64,000 nucleotides of DNA. Origin: Macrotrachela quadricornifera (lineage: Eukaryota; Rotifera; Eurotatoria; Philodinida; Philodinidae). The notes below the pieces were generated by a model. The model was given only the letters and a program-made list of their open reading frames with translations, did not search any database and was not told the origin of the DNA. The translations under genes and the position numbers were made by a program. The DNA is taken from NCBI GenBank assembly GCA_022393335.1, contig JAJEKB010020703.1:220493-284492 (forward strand), given 5' to 3'. Shown in pieces: positions 1-11,886 of the stretch (position 1 is its first letter; every line of letters begins with the position of its first letter).

Positions 1-650
1 TAGAAAAGAACTGATCAACAGTAGTTTGAGTCAGCTCCTTTGACTCATTGACCTGTGAGCTCTCACACAGATCTACTCATTATTTCTTACAAAGAAAAAA
101 TGAAATCTAACAGAGAGCAATTTTGTTTATATTATTCATATCATTAAATTGTCATTTTGATTGCTTTAAAAAAACATGATTTTCGAAATAACTTCTCGAG
201 TCATGTTAAACAATTGGTTTTGGCTACTTCCTTCAAGACAAATACAATGTGTGTTATGGTTCGAAAAACCATCTTTCTATGAACTGAACAAGTTCGGAAA
301 AAAGCTGGCAGCTGCGTCCTACCACCCCGATTTTGCTAGTTACGCCGTTACTGTAGACCCAAATTCCAATTCGAACGCCACTGTAATGTAAAACTAAATC
401 TATTTCTATTCCAAATGTTTCCATGCAGATGTCCCAAAAACTTGACTTATATTCGAACTTGAATTACGCATCCACTCATTTCCTTCGTTGATCATCAGCA
501 GCTAGGATAAAATTGAAAAGACCTCGCAAAACTGCGGAAAATCATCTCGAGACGCTTAATTGGCCCACAAAAAAAGGAAATAATCACGTTTTCTTCCGAT
601 ATAGAAAGTAGGAAACGATCTCAGATAAAACATCATTAACGTAAAAGTGA
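1..650. other. No supported gene
   Basis: AT-rich sequence. One 71-codon ATG-initiated ORF lies at 176-391 on the plus strand. It shows no recognisable domain, no signal peptide and no splice partner, so it is not called as a gene. Confidence 0.5.
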
Positions 651-662
651 ACGTAGCAGGAA

Positions 663-1250
663 AAGGTCTCGGTTTTTTTGTAATCGAGAAACGGATAACG
701 ACAATTGTTCTATCGTAGGCGTCTGTCGATGGCCAACTTTCTTCTTACAGAAGGAGACATTGTCAATATTTTATTCATAGAGATAAGAGAATAAAGAAGT
801 CAAAATTGGGCAACAAAGTTAGCTTTTGTAAAGCCCATATTTGACTCTTTTTGTTCATTGCCAATGATGTTCGGAATTTGAGTATCAATCGTGATATCAG
901 GATACAACTCTTTCATCGTGTTTTTATCTGTTCAGTTGTCAATTCATTCTGAGCGAAATCACGAACTCTTTGACGAATAAGAGACGACAGTTGGTATATA
1001 TCCACACCGGATTCATGTTCGTGCCATTGAGAAGAGAATACTTCGATACGACCAGTTGGATACACTTTTGCTTTCAATTGATACTGCTATTTCATAAATA
1101 CTCTGTACTGTGCACATTTCTATGTAGTCGATTCGTACTTGTTTAAGTTCTCTTTCCAACAGACACAAACACTGGAACTTGCCCGAGAAAAATGAATCTT
1201 CTTGAGTCAGAATTTGTTCATCTCTCTCACCATATATGTCGCATTATGAT
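663..1250 (-). pseudogene. Decayed coding remnant, possibly transposase or FLYWCH-like
   Basis: On the minus strand about 590 bp can be read only by switching frame. One open stretch is at about 1130-1240. The next, about 930-1085, contains YQLKAKVYPTGRIEVFSSQW followed by HEHESG and a helical segment RVRDFAQNELTTEQI. After a further shift MKELYPDITIDTQIPNI follows. A last stretch at about 670-740 reads KKVGHRQTPTIEQLS. The Lys-Ala-Lys-Val-Tyr and His-x-His arrangement recalls FLYWCH-type zinc modules joined to MULE-type transposases, but the Cys ligands are not all visible. Frameshifts and stops between segments show it is no longer a working gene. The identity is an inference; the decay is seen directly. 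Confidence 0.35.
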
Positions 1251-1697
1251 ACAAAACTGATATAATTTTGCCATATTTCAAACTAGAATTGGTAATGACA
1301 AAGAGATAGTCCAAAAAAGCTTCTGTAAACAAAACACTTCGACTATTTTTTGATAAACAGAATTCCTTGTTTCAGGTCACTCCTTTTTTTCCATTCTGTC
1401 CGTTCATTGCAGTCATTCCATTTCATTTAGTTCTCCCTTTGTGCGTGAATATGCACATGTATCTTCGAACACTACCGAGATCTTCTCTTGTTCTATGCTC
1501 ACTTTCACGTTAATGAGCTTTTCCCTCGAGATCTTTTCCTGCTTCTTCGACATTGGAAAAAAATTGAGGTCATTTCTTTATTTTTTTTCCTAAATTAAGA
1601 GTTCGGAGATCATTTCAGCTTGGTCCCAGCATTTAGACCAATCAATTAATTAGCGTTACTTTCTTTTCATCCGTCAGTCACAATTATTTCTCAGTAG

Positions 1698-2943
1698 ATG
1701 TCACAAGAGAAACAAAATTATGTCGCGGCCTCTCTTCTTCTTATTTTGCAGACATTCAAAAGCCTCAATTTCGAAGACAATGAAATCGGACCTTATGGAG
1801 CACAACATCTTGCGAATGCTTTACAAAATAACTCCGTACAACATATTCTCTCTTCATTGATCTGAGCTCCCTCTCTCATTTCATATAGACACTCACCCAA
1901 CTCAACCTCAATGGAAGTGCAATCGAAGACATAGGAACACAACACCTCGCGGACGCATTACGAAATAACCACGTGAGACATTCTCTCTCTTCATCTGCAT
2001 CATCACTCTCTTTCTTAATTCACACAGACACTCACACAACTTTACTTATACGACAACCAAATCGGAGACACAGGTGCAACACTTATCGCTGATGCTTTAC
2101 GAAATAATCGAGTGGGATATCTTCTCTCTTGATCTACCCTATCACTCTCTTTTCTATTTCACACAGACACTCACTAAACTCAACCTCGACACCAATCAAA
2201 TTGGACATACAGGAGTACAACATTTTGCGGACACTTTACGAAATAACCACGTGAGACATTCCATCTCTTCATCTATGACGTCATTCTCTTCCCTATTTCA
2301 TACAGATACTCAGGTGCCTTACCCTCTGCAACAATCAAATAGGAGATACAGGGGCACAACATCTTGCGGATGGTTTACAAAATAACACTGTAAGGCAACT
2401 TCTCTTTCTCATATCTTTCTTCCTTATTTCATACAGACGCTCACGGAACTCGACGTCTCGGAGAACCAAATCGGAGATATAGGGGCACACTACTTGGCGG
2501 ATGCTTTACAAAATAACACTGTGAGACATCTTTTCTCTCTCATCCTTCGCTGTATTATTTCACGCAGGCACTCACCGAACTCGAGCTCTCGAAGAACCAA
2601 ATCGGAGATATAGGGGCACAACATCTGGGGAATGTTTTACAAAATAACACGGTATGACATATTTTATTTGTTATCCTTCTCTTTCTTATTTCACGTAGGC
2701 ACTCACGAAACTGCACCTTTCGGAGAACCAAATCGGAGATATAGGGGCACAATATTTGGCGAATGCTTTACAAAATAACACTGTAAGACATCTTTTCTCT
2801 CTCATTTTTCCCTGTCTTATTTCACACAGACACTCACGCAACTCGAACTTGTTGAGAATGAAATTGGAACAGAACTCATGAAACGATTGGAAGAACAAAC
2901 CAATAGAATTACTTGCTTTCAGACGTTTGGCTTGTTTGACTAA
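1698..2943 (+). CDS. LRR protein of the ribonuclease-inhibitor/NLRC3 type, one repeat per exon, 5' part not seen
   Basis: Nine exons are readable: 1752-1835, 1889-1972, 2028-2111, 2167-2250, 2306-2389, 2437-2520, 2568-2651, 2699-2782 and 2830-2943. The first eight are each exactly 84 nt, phase 0, and encode one 28-residue repeat of the pattern TLTxLxLxxNQIGDxGAQHL followed by ADALRNN. Introns are 47-56 bp with GT..AG ends. The last exon ends the protein with a divergent cap and a TAA at 2941. Such repeats form a curved protein-binding solenoid. An ATG at 1698 is in frame with exon 1 through the TTTTGCAG that otherwise looks like a splice acceptor, so the window may hold either a short intact gene or the 3' end of a longer one with its sensor domain missing. 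I see no NACHT or other N-terminal domain upstream. Confidence 0.8.
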
Positions 2944-3455
2944 TGGGAGAGTGATGTGTTTGACAAGAATTTGTTGTGTATTTGTCTTTGCGATGATTGA
3001 AAATAAACGCTTGAAGTTCTTTAGTTTAAATTTTCGGACTGTTTGGGTGCGCACGTACACAGAAACTCCGACAAGAATGGCACAGAAGCCAACATAGGTA
3101 ATGCAGGATCCATATGATATATGGGTCAAAGAGTCTTATCTTCAGAGTGAGGACGTTGAGGCGAGGACTTGGGCATCATCGTAGATATAAGTGCGAAGAA
3201 GAGATAAACATCCACACCCTTTAGTCTCGTTCTGAGAGAAAAAAAAGGAGTTTTACACAACCTTTTTGGGGATCCTAGAGTTGGGTATCCGGTAGAATTC
3301 TCAAAAAAAAGTTTTGCCTGGACGACCATTTCACACAAAACTGACGGAACCATTCCTGATTTCTCATCAAAAGGTTCTAACAAAAAATTGATGAAACCAT
3401 TTTTAACTGATCCGCGAAAAATGGCTCTGTTCTGCATATAAAGTGTCATATTAGT
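2944..3455. other. Intergenic, no supported gene
   Basis: Two reverse ORFs (2686-3129 and 3126-3449) cross this stretch. The first is largely the antisense of the LRR exons. The second (107 codons) has no recognisable domain. Neither is called. Confidence 0.5.
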
Positions 3456-3459
3456 GGAA

Positions 3460-3745
3460 TGGTTTTCCTTCTATACTTATACCTTTACCAGTGTGACCTG
3501 ATAACTATATACCTAACAGTATAATTTTAACACTATATCCTTACATCTAGGGCCTTATAATTAAACTTTAACATTATAATCTTACAGTCATCTCATTTTG
3601 ACCCGTATACCAATATCGATACAGCTATCCTCTTATAATTATATCCTTATAACTAAAGCCTGAACACCATATCTTTACACGCATAACTTTATAATTATAT
3701 CTTTACATGCATAGCTTTATAACTAGATCCTTATGATTAGTGTGG
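3460..3745. repeat. Degenerate minisatellite, about 20-22 bp unit
   Basis: A loosely repeating pattern of the kind TATATCCTTATAACTA, alternating with words such as TTTACATGCATAGC, runs for about 280 bp. Copies are heavily diverged. A similar pyrimidine-rich pattern occurs at 40466-40930. Confidence 0.5.
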
Positions 3746-4016
3746 GGACGAGTTGATTTTCCCCCTATCGCTGGTTTCGTTTTTATTACTATACTTCTTT
3801 TTTTTTTTTTAATCTACTATATATAGTGAGAAAGCTCGAAACGCGCTGAATCTTTTAATATATTCAACTTAAACATCAAATATGATTTTAGCTATAAAAA
3901 ATGTATTAGAAGAAAAAATGACATTTCTTTTTACTACAATGTGTATCGACATCTGGTTTATAATGAAAGAATTTATAAAAACAACATTAAGATCTATCAT
4001 AATATTCATCAGTTTC

Positions 4017-5043
4017 ATATACTAAACTACGCTTGCGATAGGCATTTTTAATTTCTTGTTTAGATAATGAATGAAACGTTTTTGAAAGCAGTGCAAGTAT
4101 ATTAGTTGTAGATAACGAATGTCGACTTCGAATAGTTTCTTTAAATGAGTGTCACAGTAGACTATCCAAAGGAGATAAATACTTTGCGAATGCTGTTGGC
4201 ATATGAAGAATTTGTTTAACTGATTTACATTTCGCAGCTCGTAATGCTTGAAACATATCCACTTTATTATGTACACTATTTTGATCACAAATCAAATAAA
4301 TATTGTCGATTTGTAATCAATTGATTGTTGGTGCTAATGTATCAGTAATGCATTGATTTATTACCTCTTACCTAACACCTTTAATTTTTTGATAAGTACA
4401 ATCTTCAGGAGACAGTGTCATACATGCAATAGAATGAGATTCATCTATGACATCAATAAAATCATGTCATTTGACATATTTTGAAGGCAGTGTAACTAAG
4501 AGTAATGGTGGCTGACCAGGAGCAGCACGAATTTTGTGAGGAATCATAACAGAATAAATATTAACCTATCATTACCAATTGGTTGTAATGGTCTCCGAAA
4601 TTAACCAATACTGTTTGAAAAACTATCATCAGCTATAAACATATGGAAAGAGACATGAATGAGGCACTTAAATTATTATTAACTGAATATGTACTAATCA
4701 TCTTTTTTCATTTAAGACTGTTATCTTTATCATATTGTCTAATTGTACGTATTGGTACTGCTCGTTTAAGTACAGATTTAATATGTTCTTAGGCTATTTT
4801 ATAATTAACATATACACGCTTATTATTTATTGATTCGACAAATTCTAAAATGTGATCGATAACTTCTTCGTATGTCATTGTACGAGGTTCACCTCCTTTT
4901 CGCTTTCGATTTAATGACTCGACAGTACTATCCCATTGACGGTACCAACTCTTAATAAGTCTATGACGATCTTGGATTTTAAAACGTTTAGCTAATGATT
5001 TAAATCCATAACTGAAATTTTCACGACGATATTCTTCAAGCAC
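4017..5043 (-). pseudogene. DDE-type transposase, decayed
   Basis: The N-terminal part, 5043 down to 4789 on the minus strand, is an open 84-residue stretch with a helix-turn-helix-like segment (LIKSWYRQWD) and a charged linker. Beyond a TAG stop the same frame continues with EHIKSVLKRAVPIRTIRQYD, and further pieces follow: IRAAPGQPPLLLVTLPSKYV, then ACMTLSPEDCTY, then MFQALRAAKCKSVKQILHMP and AKYLSPLDSLL. Here a TGA stands where a Trp codon is likely, before HSFKETIRSRH and a final KQEIKNAYRKRSL. The proline-Leu-Asp and Trp-x-x-Lys-like C-terminal block is typical of DDE endonuclease transposases of cut-and-paste elements. Several stops and frame changes make it inactive. The family was assigned by eye and the superfamily name is not certain. 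Confidence 0.6.
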
Positions 5044-5044
5044 A

Positions 5045-5885
5045 TTGTAGTCTGATAGAGGAAAGAAAGCTCTATTTTTCTATACTATTTCACCGCTATT
5101 CGTCTAGAATCATAAAAATGAAACTTTAATAAAAACAATTTTTACCGACATCTGGCTGGTTGTTTTAGATTGTAACGGATGGAACACTTTTGAATTTTAT
5201 TTTTACATTTGATCCTTTTGTCGTCATTTAACACATAATATTAAAAGACCAAAATATATTACAAGATACAGTGTGAAAAGCCCTACAGTTTACAAAAGAT
5301 TACTTATTTGATAGTTGCACTGTTTTGTTTCATAATGGTTAAAACTCGGAAGGACCAAATTTCACTGTTATGAATAGAAGACTTTTTTTAGTTAGTATTG
5401 TATCCGTTTTTGCCAACATCACATTTTCATAGTTGTCCTTTGTAAAATTCTAGAGTTCTTCACGCCGCATCTTGTAGGGTACTTTGCTTTACTAGTAAAC
5501 ATATTAAATAGTAAGAAAATGACAAGGGAAAAAACGAATATGATTTTTACCAAAAAGAGATCATGCTTTGGCACCATCGAAATTTAATCAATATGAGTTT
5601 TGCTCGTTTAGAAACAAAAAAGTACAACTATCAAATGAGTAGTCTTGTGTAAATTGTAGAGCTTTTCACACTGCATTTTGTATTTAGATATTTTACTTTT
5701 TAATATAACGTATTAAACAATAATAAAATAGGATACAAAATGCTCTCCACATTACGATCTAAAACAACCAGCCGGCTATCGACAAAAAAATTGTTTTTAT
5801 TAAAGTTTTATTACTATGATCCTAGATGAATAGTGATTAAATAGCATAAAAAAACAGAGCTTTCTTTTCTCTATCAGACTATATA
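5045..5885. mobile_element. Foldback (long inverted repeat) element
   Basis: Sequence from about 5047 to 5370 is the reverse complement of about 5560 to 5883, with the outermost 130 bp most alike. The arms start TAGTCTGATAGAG and include AAACTTTAATAAAAACAATT and GGCTGGTTGTTTTAGAT. A spacer of about 190 bp separates them. It lies directly at the 5' end of the dead reverse-strand transposase (start at 5043), so it may be one end of the same transposon or a separate non-autonomous insertion. No clear target duplication was found. Confidence 0.7.
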
Positions 5886-6619
5886 GAAAAAAAAAGTTCC
5901 TCAGAACTTTCTATAAGAAATTGATATACCTCCACCACTACTTTTCGATTGACGTAAGTATTTATATTTTGCTATTTTTGTATCTACTCATATACATTTT
6001 AATTCATCTAATATATTAAATCCCATATATTTTCAGCAGATTTTAGGTAATTAGACATTTTTTTTATCTTCGACACTTCTGTAACATATAAATAAAAGTC
6101 ACCTCCATATTTCTACCTATTCTTTCAATGCAACAGTATTTTAACTCTTTCAATCTTTTTCATTGTCTTGTTAATATCAATCAAAAATCAGTTAGTAAAA
6201 GAAATAGATGATCCAACTGGATCATTTTCTAGCTTTTAGATTACTCGTTCTTCATATAATTCGTAATCATTGGTACACAACATTTATATATTCATTTCTA
6301 TAATGTATCTTCTTTGATGTTATTTCTTATTTAACTGTCTTTTCACCACAATCTTCATCAAGTATTCACTGATGTCATTTCATTTTTCAATTTACATATT
6401 AACTATGTTGTTAATTGGATATTCAGGATGCCGTTATGAGAATGATAATCCGAATTCAAAACAAAAATATGATCCAAGAATAAAAATGCGTCTTTATTTA
6501 AAAAAAAAACAGTGCAAAAAATAAATAGCACGGTGCAGAATTAACAAGAGAAGCTCGATTAAAAAAGGCAAAAAAGAAAAAATATTGTCTGTTTATAAAA
6601 CTTGGAAAGTAAGATAGTT
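5886..6619. other. Intergenic, nothing recognised
   Basis: AT-rich sequence with A-runs. I see no coding stretch, RNA gene or structured repeat. Confidence 0.5.
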
Positions 6620-6988
6620 CTATGGACTACAGCAATAACTTTTAGTTCCATTTATAACAAAATTCCCAAAACTTAATGAACAGCTTTGGCTGCCAAAATT
6701 GTAGCGCTGGTGTCCAGTAGGGCAACGTGTACATCCAGATGTACAACCATTTGGCACACACGGGCTGTTACTGGTGCCGCAGCGCTTAGTATCGCAACAA
6801 AAGTTTCTTCGGTTATTTATCAGAAAACTTAAACCGTTTCATTTGTCATTTATCTTTTCGTCATAACCTGGTGGACAACGAGCATCATTGAACGGAACAC
6901 AGTTCGTCCAGTAACATGCTTGTCCAACAATATTGGTGATTAACAGAGCTACGAGAAGAAAGATTACTGTCAAGTAGATTTGAGCCAT
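6620..6988 (-). pseudogene. Small secreted Cys-rich protein gene with one internal stop
   Basis: Reading from the ATG at 6988 gives a 122-residue frame with a clear signal peptide (MAQIYLTVIFLLVALLITNI) followed by a Cys-rich mature part. The mature protein is an internal duplication: CPPGYDEKINDK...NNRRNFCC in the first half and CPTGHQRYNFGS...INGTKSYCC in the second. Codon 50 (6839-6841) is TGA. By alignment of the two halves it falls about where the second half has a Cys, so TGT to TGA is the simplest origin. The frame stays open after it to the TAG at 6620-6622. An acceptor-like TTTCTTTAG just before the ATG suggests a 5' UTR intron. Function unknown; an extracellular, disulfide-bonded peptide is likely. 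A recoded stop is possible but there is no evidence for it. Confidence 0.65.
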
Positions 6989-8178
6989 TTCTAAAGAAAA
7001 AGAGAGAATTACTTCACCTTATTCAAGAAGTTCGTCTTCAAACTTACATTTGATGATGCTAATCGGTTAAAAATGCGTACGATGTTTAAAGTTTTGAGTA
7101 TTCATATTTATACTACCTGTAATTCCGAGTTTTTTTTAATCAGGTCGGAAGAAGATAAAAATATTGACAGTGTAATAAGGTGCATAATTACCTATCATAT
7201 ATTGATGCATGATTTTTATAAAAATTTTTACGGTCCATTACACACTCCCTTATTCATTCCCTGAGGCTATTTCGTACCTATCAAACAGTTGAAAGTATAG
7301 GTAAAAAGAATCTTAAATAATCAAACGACGCATTCTGTTTCTTATTTTAGCTGTTATTCATCAATTTACTGCTCTCAAAATCAATCACAGTGCACTAATT
7401 ACGTATTTCTGTACAAATTTAATGAACAACATTTACTCGCATGGAAAAGATCATTTGATTATACTATATTATTCAATTAATCGTTTAAACTTGATAAATA
7501 AAAAAGTCTTCATAGTTTATTTCATGGATTTTCGAAACGATAATATCAATGAGCAAGATCGTCATAGTACAACAGCAATAATATTAACTGTTTTACATTC
7601 TTAAACGGATAATTAATTTCTTATTTGAGGAAGTCGATTGAAATATACATATTTGTTATTAATATAATTTACTAACATTTGATTTTGTTAAATATAATAT
7701 TTCGATTTTTATTACTAACCTTCTTATCATCATATATAGTTTCAGTAAAAGTTAATAGAATGTATTGATTGATAACATTATTCAATCGAATACGGTTATT
7801 GTCGATACGATGTATTATCCATTTCAAAATAGAATGTGTCCCACTGTCTTTTGAATAACTCAAGAATGGTAGCAACTATAGACCTGCAATATTCACTAAT
7901 TGAAAGAGGAGATGAGAACTCGTCTTTTTCTTTTATATTCCCTTCACTGCAGTCAGGGTCCTAATCCTGAAATGGATTGGTTATCTGAAAGTTTGTTTGT
8001 TTGTCCGCAGGGCAACCATTATTTGGATCATCATTTTCTCATCGACTTTTTGAAATTTTAAGATAGACTCTTTTCATAAAAATTCTTTTTTTCATATTAA
8101 CCAAGAAGGAAGTAGCATAAATTATAAGAATAAAAAACGTGGGGAGCCAAGTTAGCATAGATGACACTGTAGTCGATC
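6989..8178. other. Intergenic, no supported gene
   Basis: Three short ORFs (7073-7264 and 7422-7604 plus, 7672-7875 minus) show AT-driven composition and no domain. The first part probably holds the promoter and 5' UTR intron of the Cys-rich gene. Confidence 0.5.
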
Positions 8179-8547
8179 CTACCTAGTGATCATTGACTCA
8201 ACTCCCAGAGTGATTAAATACATATATTTAGAAATCATGGAAATCGAATTCAGATTCGTGTTCAGCTTAGAAAACTGAGTAGGAGGAGCTATTTTAGAAT
8301 GGATTTGGGATTTGGATCTAGCGAGATTATGACCATAGATAATCTCATCGATGTATGATAAATATATGATGGACAGAGGCATTAGTATTTTCATAATAAT
8401 CTCCCAATATAAATAGCTATCAAGTTCGAATTTTTCTATTTGATAACTCTTTTTAATCGCGACAAAACTATTAGTCACCCAAAACATATTAGGCATACTA
8501 GTCTCATGATACAGATTTTGTGCACTGCTGGAACTCTGTTTAGGCAA
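8179..8547 (-). CDS. Hypothetical membrane-protein fragment
   Basis: A 122-codon frame opening with ATG at 8547. Its middle contains YWEIIMKILMPLSIIYLSYI, one hydrophobic helix with a Pro, preceded by FWVTNSFVAIKKSYQ. The pattern aromatic-Trp, helix, Pro-Leu-Ser-Ile weakly recalls the last membrane helix of otopetrin proton channels, which are multigene in rotifers. The remaining hydrophilic tail (residues about 75-122) is not diagnostic. If it is an otopetrin, only the C-terminal end is present and the rest of the channel is not readable upstream. No splice partner was found. This is most likely a relic or a chance ORF with one hydrophobic segment. Confidence 0.25.
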   Translation of the reverse strand: MPKQSSSSAQNLYHETSMPNMFWVTNSFVAIKKSYQIEKFELDSYLYWEIIMKILMPLSIIYLSYIDEIIYGHNLARSKSQIHSKIAPPTQFSKLNTNLNSISMISKYMYLITLGVESMITR

Positions 8548-10076
8548 ATTTCACTTAAAAAACTATGATCTGATTTAAAACTAATATCATATTCAGAATC
8601 AGCGTTAAAAACTGAGTCGATTTATATATGTTGTGAGTAATTCTGCGAAATTTTTATTTTTGAAAAAATCTCTGTACCCCCCCCCCCCCTGAGAGATGAT
8701 CTAGTCAGTAAAGACAACTTTTTCCATAATTCATCCATTGCTTGCCGGTTCATTCTCATCTTCTTCTCTCGATCGAGGTATTGATAAGACAATTCCGTGC
8801 ACAAAATTTCAGCACAATCAGACGTAGTTGTGAAGAATTATCGTGTAAACGGCCGGACATACTGACTGTTTCTAGAGTGTACTCACGTTTTGAGTGCACA
8901 ACAAATTCTATTGATTCCAGCTTTTGTTCTTCACATGTAAATTTCACCCAGCTTTACTCTCTACACCAATAATCTACTACAAATGTGGTTTTGTCACACA
9001 CTCTCATCACACTCTTTAATGCATGTCTTTTTTGCATTTTTGGCGGAAAGTCTATGTATGTGCAGAACAGACACCTGAATGTTTGTTTTGATTTGTATGG
9101 AAGTGGCACAGTTGATTGACTATCAGCAGCGAATTTTTTCCAACTTCTAAGATTAATAACGTAAAGTCAATATTCAGGTGAAGTGCTGATGAATTAACAA
9201 ACGTCAACAACACGTTTTCATACAAGTGAATCGTTAGACACTATTGTGTAGAGTAACCAATAACAGTGCTTTTGGCATTCTACAAGAATTCTGCAACACT
9301 AAAACGACACAAAGCAGATGACAAAATTTTAAACATTTTTGTTTACATTTCTTTTTAGCTTTGTAACCAGCTTTGAAAATGATTTCAAATGTGATTAGTT
9401 TACATCACAACACGAGTAGGAAAGCCTCTATAGAAAGACCACTACAAGCCGAGATCTGAGTTTTTTTAATTTGATTCATACTTCACCACGGTAAGCAAAA
9501 GTTTCAACCTTTTTCTCTTCTATCACTGTTTCTAACTCAGATATTTTTTTGTTTAAGAAATTGAAGATTATAATATGCATCGATGCAGAATTTTACGCTC
9601 TACATTTTGATAGAATATGTTAGAAACAGCTCAAGAAACTGAATAAAACAGCTGTCTTAGAATCTTTCGGCAATATAATCTTATAATGAAATTTTAGACG
9701 AATTTAATTTTTTTATAGCAAATAGCAAAATGTTGTATTTATCAATATTTATGTTTGAAGAAAACGTGATTGCTTAGTTTAGGCCTACGTACACGACATT
9801 TCCTCTGTAAGTTGCTTTAAAGTATGCAACACAAAAACGGTATTCACAAGTTTTTTCACTGTGTGAAGCATGGCATATATATAAATGAAGTGCCTCTTTA
9901 CAATCCATTTTTCTTGCTCAGCAGGTCGTGAGCAAACGGACCTAAATTAAAAAATAAATTTAGGAAGTAGAAAAGAGTAGAATATATTTGTATTTATTAA
10001 AAATCTGTTTTAGAAAGAAATAAATACTGTATATTGGAAGTGCTGTACTTTTTATTCACGTAGTATACAGCCAACA
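8548..10076. other. Intergenic; poly-C tract at about 8678-8691
   Basis: Contains a run of about 14 C residues, rare in this AT-rich background. The paired ORFs at 8742-8972 and 8756-8947 lie on opposite strands of the same segment and have no domain support. The last 200 bp are the presumed upstream region of the receptor pseudogene. Confidence 0.5.
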
Positions 10077-11182
10077 ATGTCTTGGACATACTGCTCTGAA
10101 AATTATCCGGGCTGCATGAATTTAGGTAACTGTCTAATCAACACTCAATCGAACGCTACATATTGCGACTGTCTAGCTTGTTTTGGCGGTGCTAGATGCG
10201 ATGTAAACTTGACAACCACCATTCCATTCTATGAAATAATTGCATATCATATTCCGAAAAAAGCAGATGTTTGGTTCTACTTATATCATCCAATATTTTT
10301 CTCTTTTTTCTTGATAATTTACTCTGTTTACAAGTTCTACTCAGCAGTAGAAAAATTCGAATTACAAATCTTGGTTTTTTCCTAATCTATATCTGTATTA
10401 TTCGAGTTGTAGCCACTATTGGAGCCGAAGTTTTCGTGGCACTAAGCGTCAATCGTGTTAAAAGATCACTAAATTATATTCCAATACCATTCGGTACAAC
10501 ATTACATTACTGTGCAATATGGTCCAGTTGTTGTGTGCCTGTCGAGCGAATGCTGATATAGCTAAACTACGTGTCTCTATACGATCGAAGACGACGTTCT
10601 GGTATAATGTTAACAGTGATAACTCTACTACTTTCTACTATTATTTTTATTGTACCGGTTGTCTGGATATATCGGCAAAATGGAGTGTATAGCGAAAAAA
10701 CTAACTCGTATATACATCTAACACTTTTCTTAGCCCATTTATTTCCATGGATTATTCATCTATTCACCAGTATTGTAGTTCTCATTTCTCTCATCAAACA
10801 TCAAATAGAAAGTGGTGTTTTTCCTACTGAAGATCGAGGCTGTTGCTTTCACATTAACTTAATTATTCAACAAGTTAGAAAACATCGTGATTTCTTTCTG
10901 CAGCCGACAGTATATGTTCTAACTACAGTTCCTATACTTGTTATCTTGATGAATACCGTATTGAGAAGTGAAAACTGTTTTCGTATGCATCGCCTGTTTG
11001 ACGATACAACTAGCGTTTCAATTCTGTTCAAAGTATGGTTAGGATTTCTTCTTCCACTTTTACTCACATTTCCAATGTATATTTGGCCGTCAAAGTTTTA
11101 TATGCAACAATTTGTAGAGGAATCTTTCGTATGCAGATTGTGGAGAAAAATGGGAGGGAAATGTAAAGTTGGTCCAACTTAA
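10077..11182 (+). pseudogene. EGF-domain seven-helix receptor-like gene, broken
   Basis: The frame opens at ATG 10077 with a short extracellular EGF-like module with Cys at residues 6, 13, 19, 30, 32, 35 and 41 and the tail FGGARCDV. Hydrophobic helices follow: FYLYHPIFFSFFLIIYSVY, then after a one-base frame change near 10345-10385 LGFFLIYICIIRVVATIGAE, then CAIWSSCCVPVERMLI. An in-frame TAG at 10559-10561 interrupts before LNYVSLYDRRRRSG, a receptor-like cytoplasmic loop after helix 3. The rest (to TAA at 11180) carries further helices such as LTVITLLLSTIIFIVPVVWI and LGFLLPLLLTFPMYIWP. Gene order and the Glu-Arg after helix 3 fit rotifer seven-helix proteins with an EGF head. Two independent lesions make a working product unlikely. 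No intron explains the frame change. Confidence 0.65.
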
Positions 11183-11886
11183 ACTGTACAGTTGCCGATG
11201 ATCGTAGAGCACGACTGTTTAAATCTCAATATATTTAGTGTTTATTGGAATAAATTAGAACCGTTTTCGCATTTGTTAATAAAACATATTTGGATTTCAT
11301 TAAAGCTGTGCGCTTTGGGATCACCACTTTCTGTCAAATATCTTATCAGTTCTAAACAAAGAATAAAATGGTTCATATCTCGCTAAGAAGTGGACTAGAA
11401 ACGAAATTATGCAGGAATAAAAAGTCATTGTTCTTTCCAGTAGTTAGCCGAGAGTAAATTCATTTCTAAAGACTGGAAAATGCGTTCTCGAAAATTATCT
11501 GTGATTGCAAGATTAAATTAGAGAAAAAATAGTCTGAAGTTTTTAAAAATGTACAAAACGTTCATGACTTTATTGTAAAAAGTTGTTTTTCTCCGTAATG
11601 ATTTCACTGATAGTTTGGAATTTGACTGAAAGTATAGTGGTTGAAAAGCGCAACTGAATTAATGGCTGAGGTGTTTTAAATACTCCTAATTTATAATTTC
11701 TACAATCATAAAGTATTGATTGATGATTTAATTGAATTTGATAAATTAATCAAAAAACATGAATGAAAGATTATTTTTAGTTTTCATTAGTATTGAGAAC
11801 CAGTGAAAATGAAATTCATTTATCTTGAAACATAATTGAGAAATATGTTGATATGTCATATTACGAAGAGTGAATGATGAATTAAA
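11183..11886. other. Intergenic, nothing recognised
   Basis: Presumed 3' UTR of the receptor pseudogene followed by AT-rich DNA. A 64-codon ORF at 11192-11386 has no support. Confidence 0.5.

Noticed and set aside
2555..3129. Reverse ORFs of 65 and 147 residues
   Set aside because: They read the antisense of the LRR exons; the forward strand has consistent splice sites and repeats.
3126..3449. Reverse ORF of 107 residues
   Set aside because: No domain, no splice partner and an odd amino-acid mix; kept as intergenic.
8742..8972. Overlapping ORFs on both strands
   Set aside because: Each is an antisense shadow of the other and neither has a domain.
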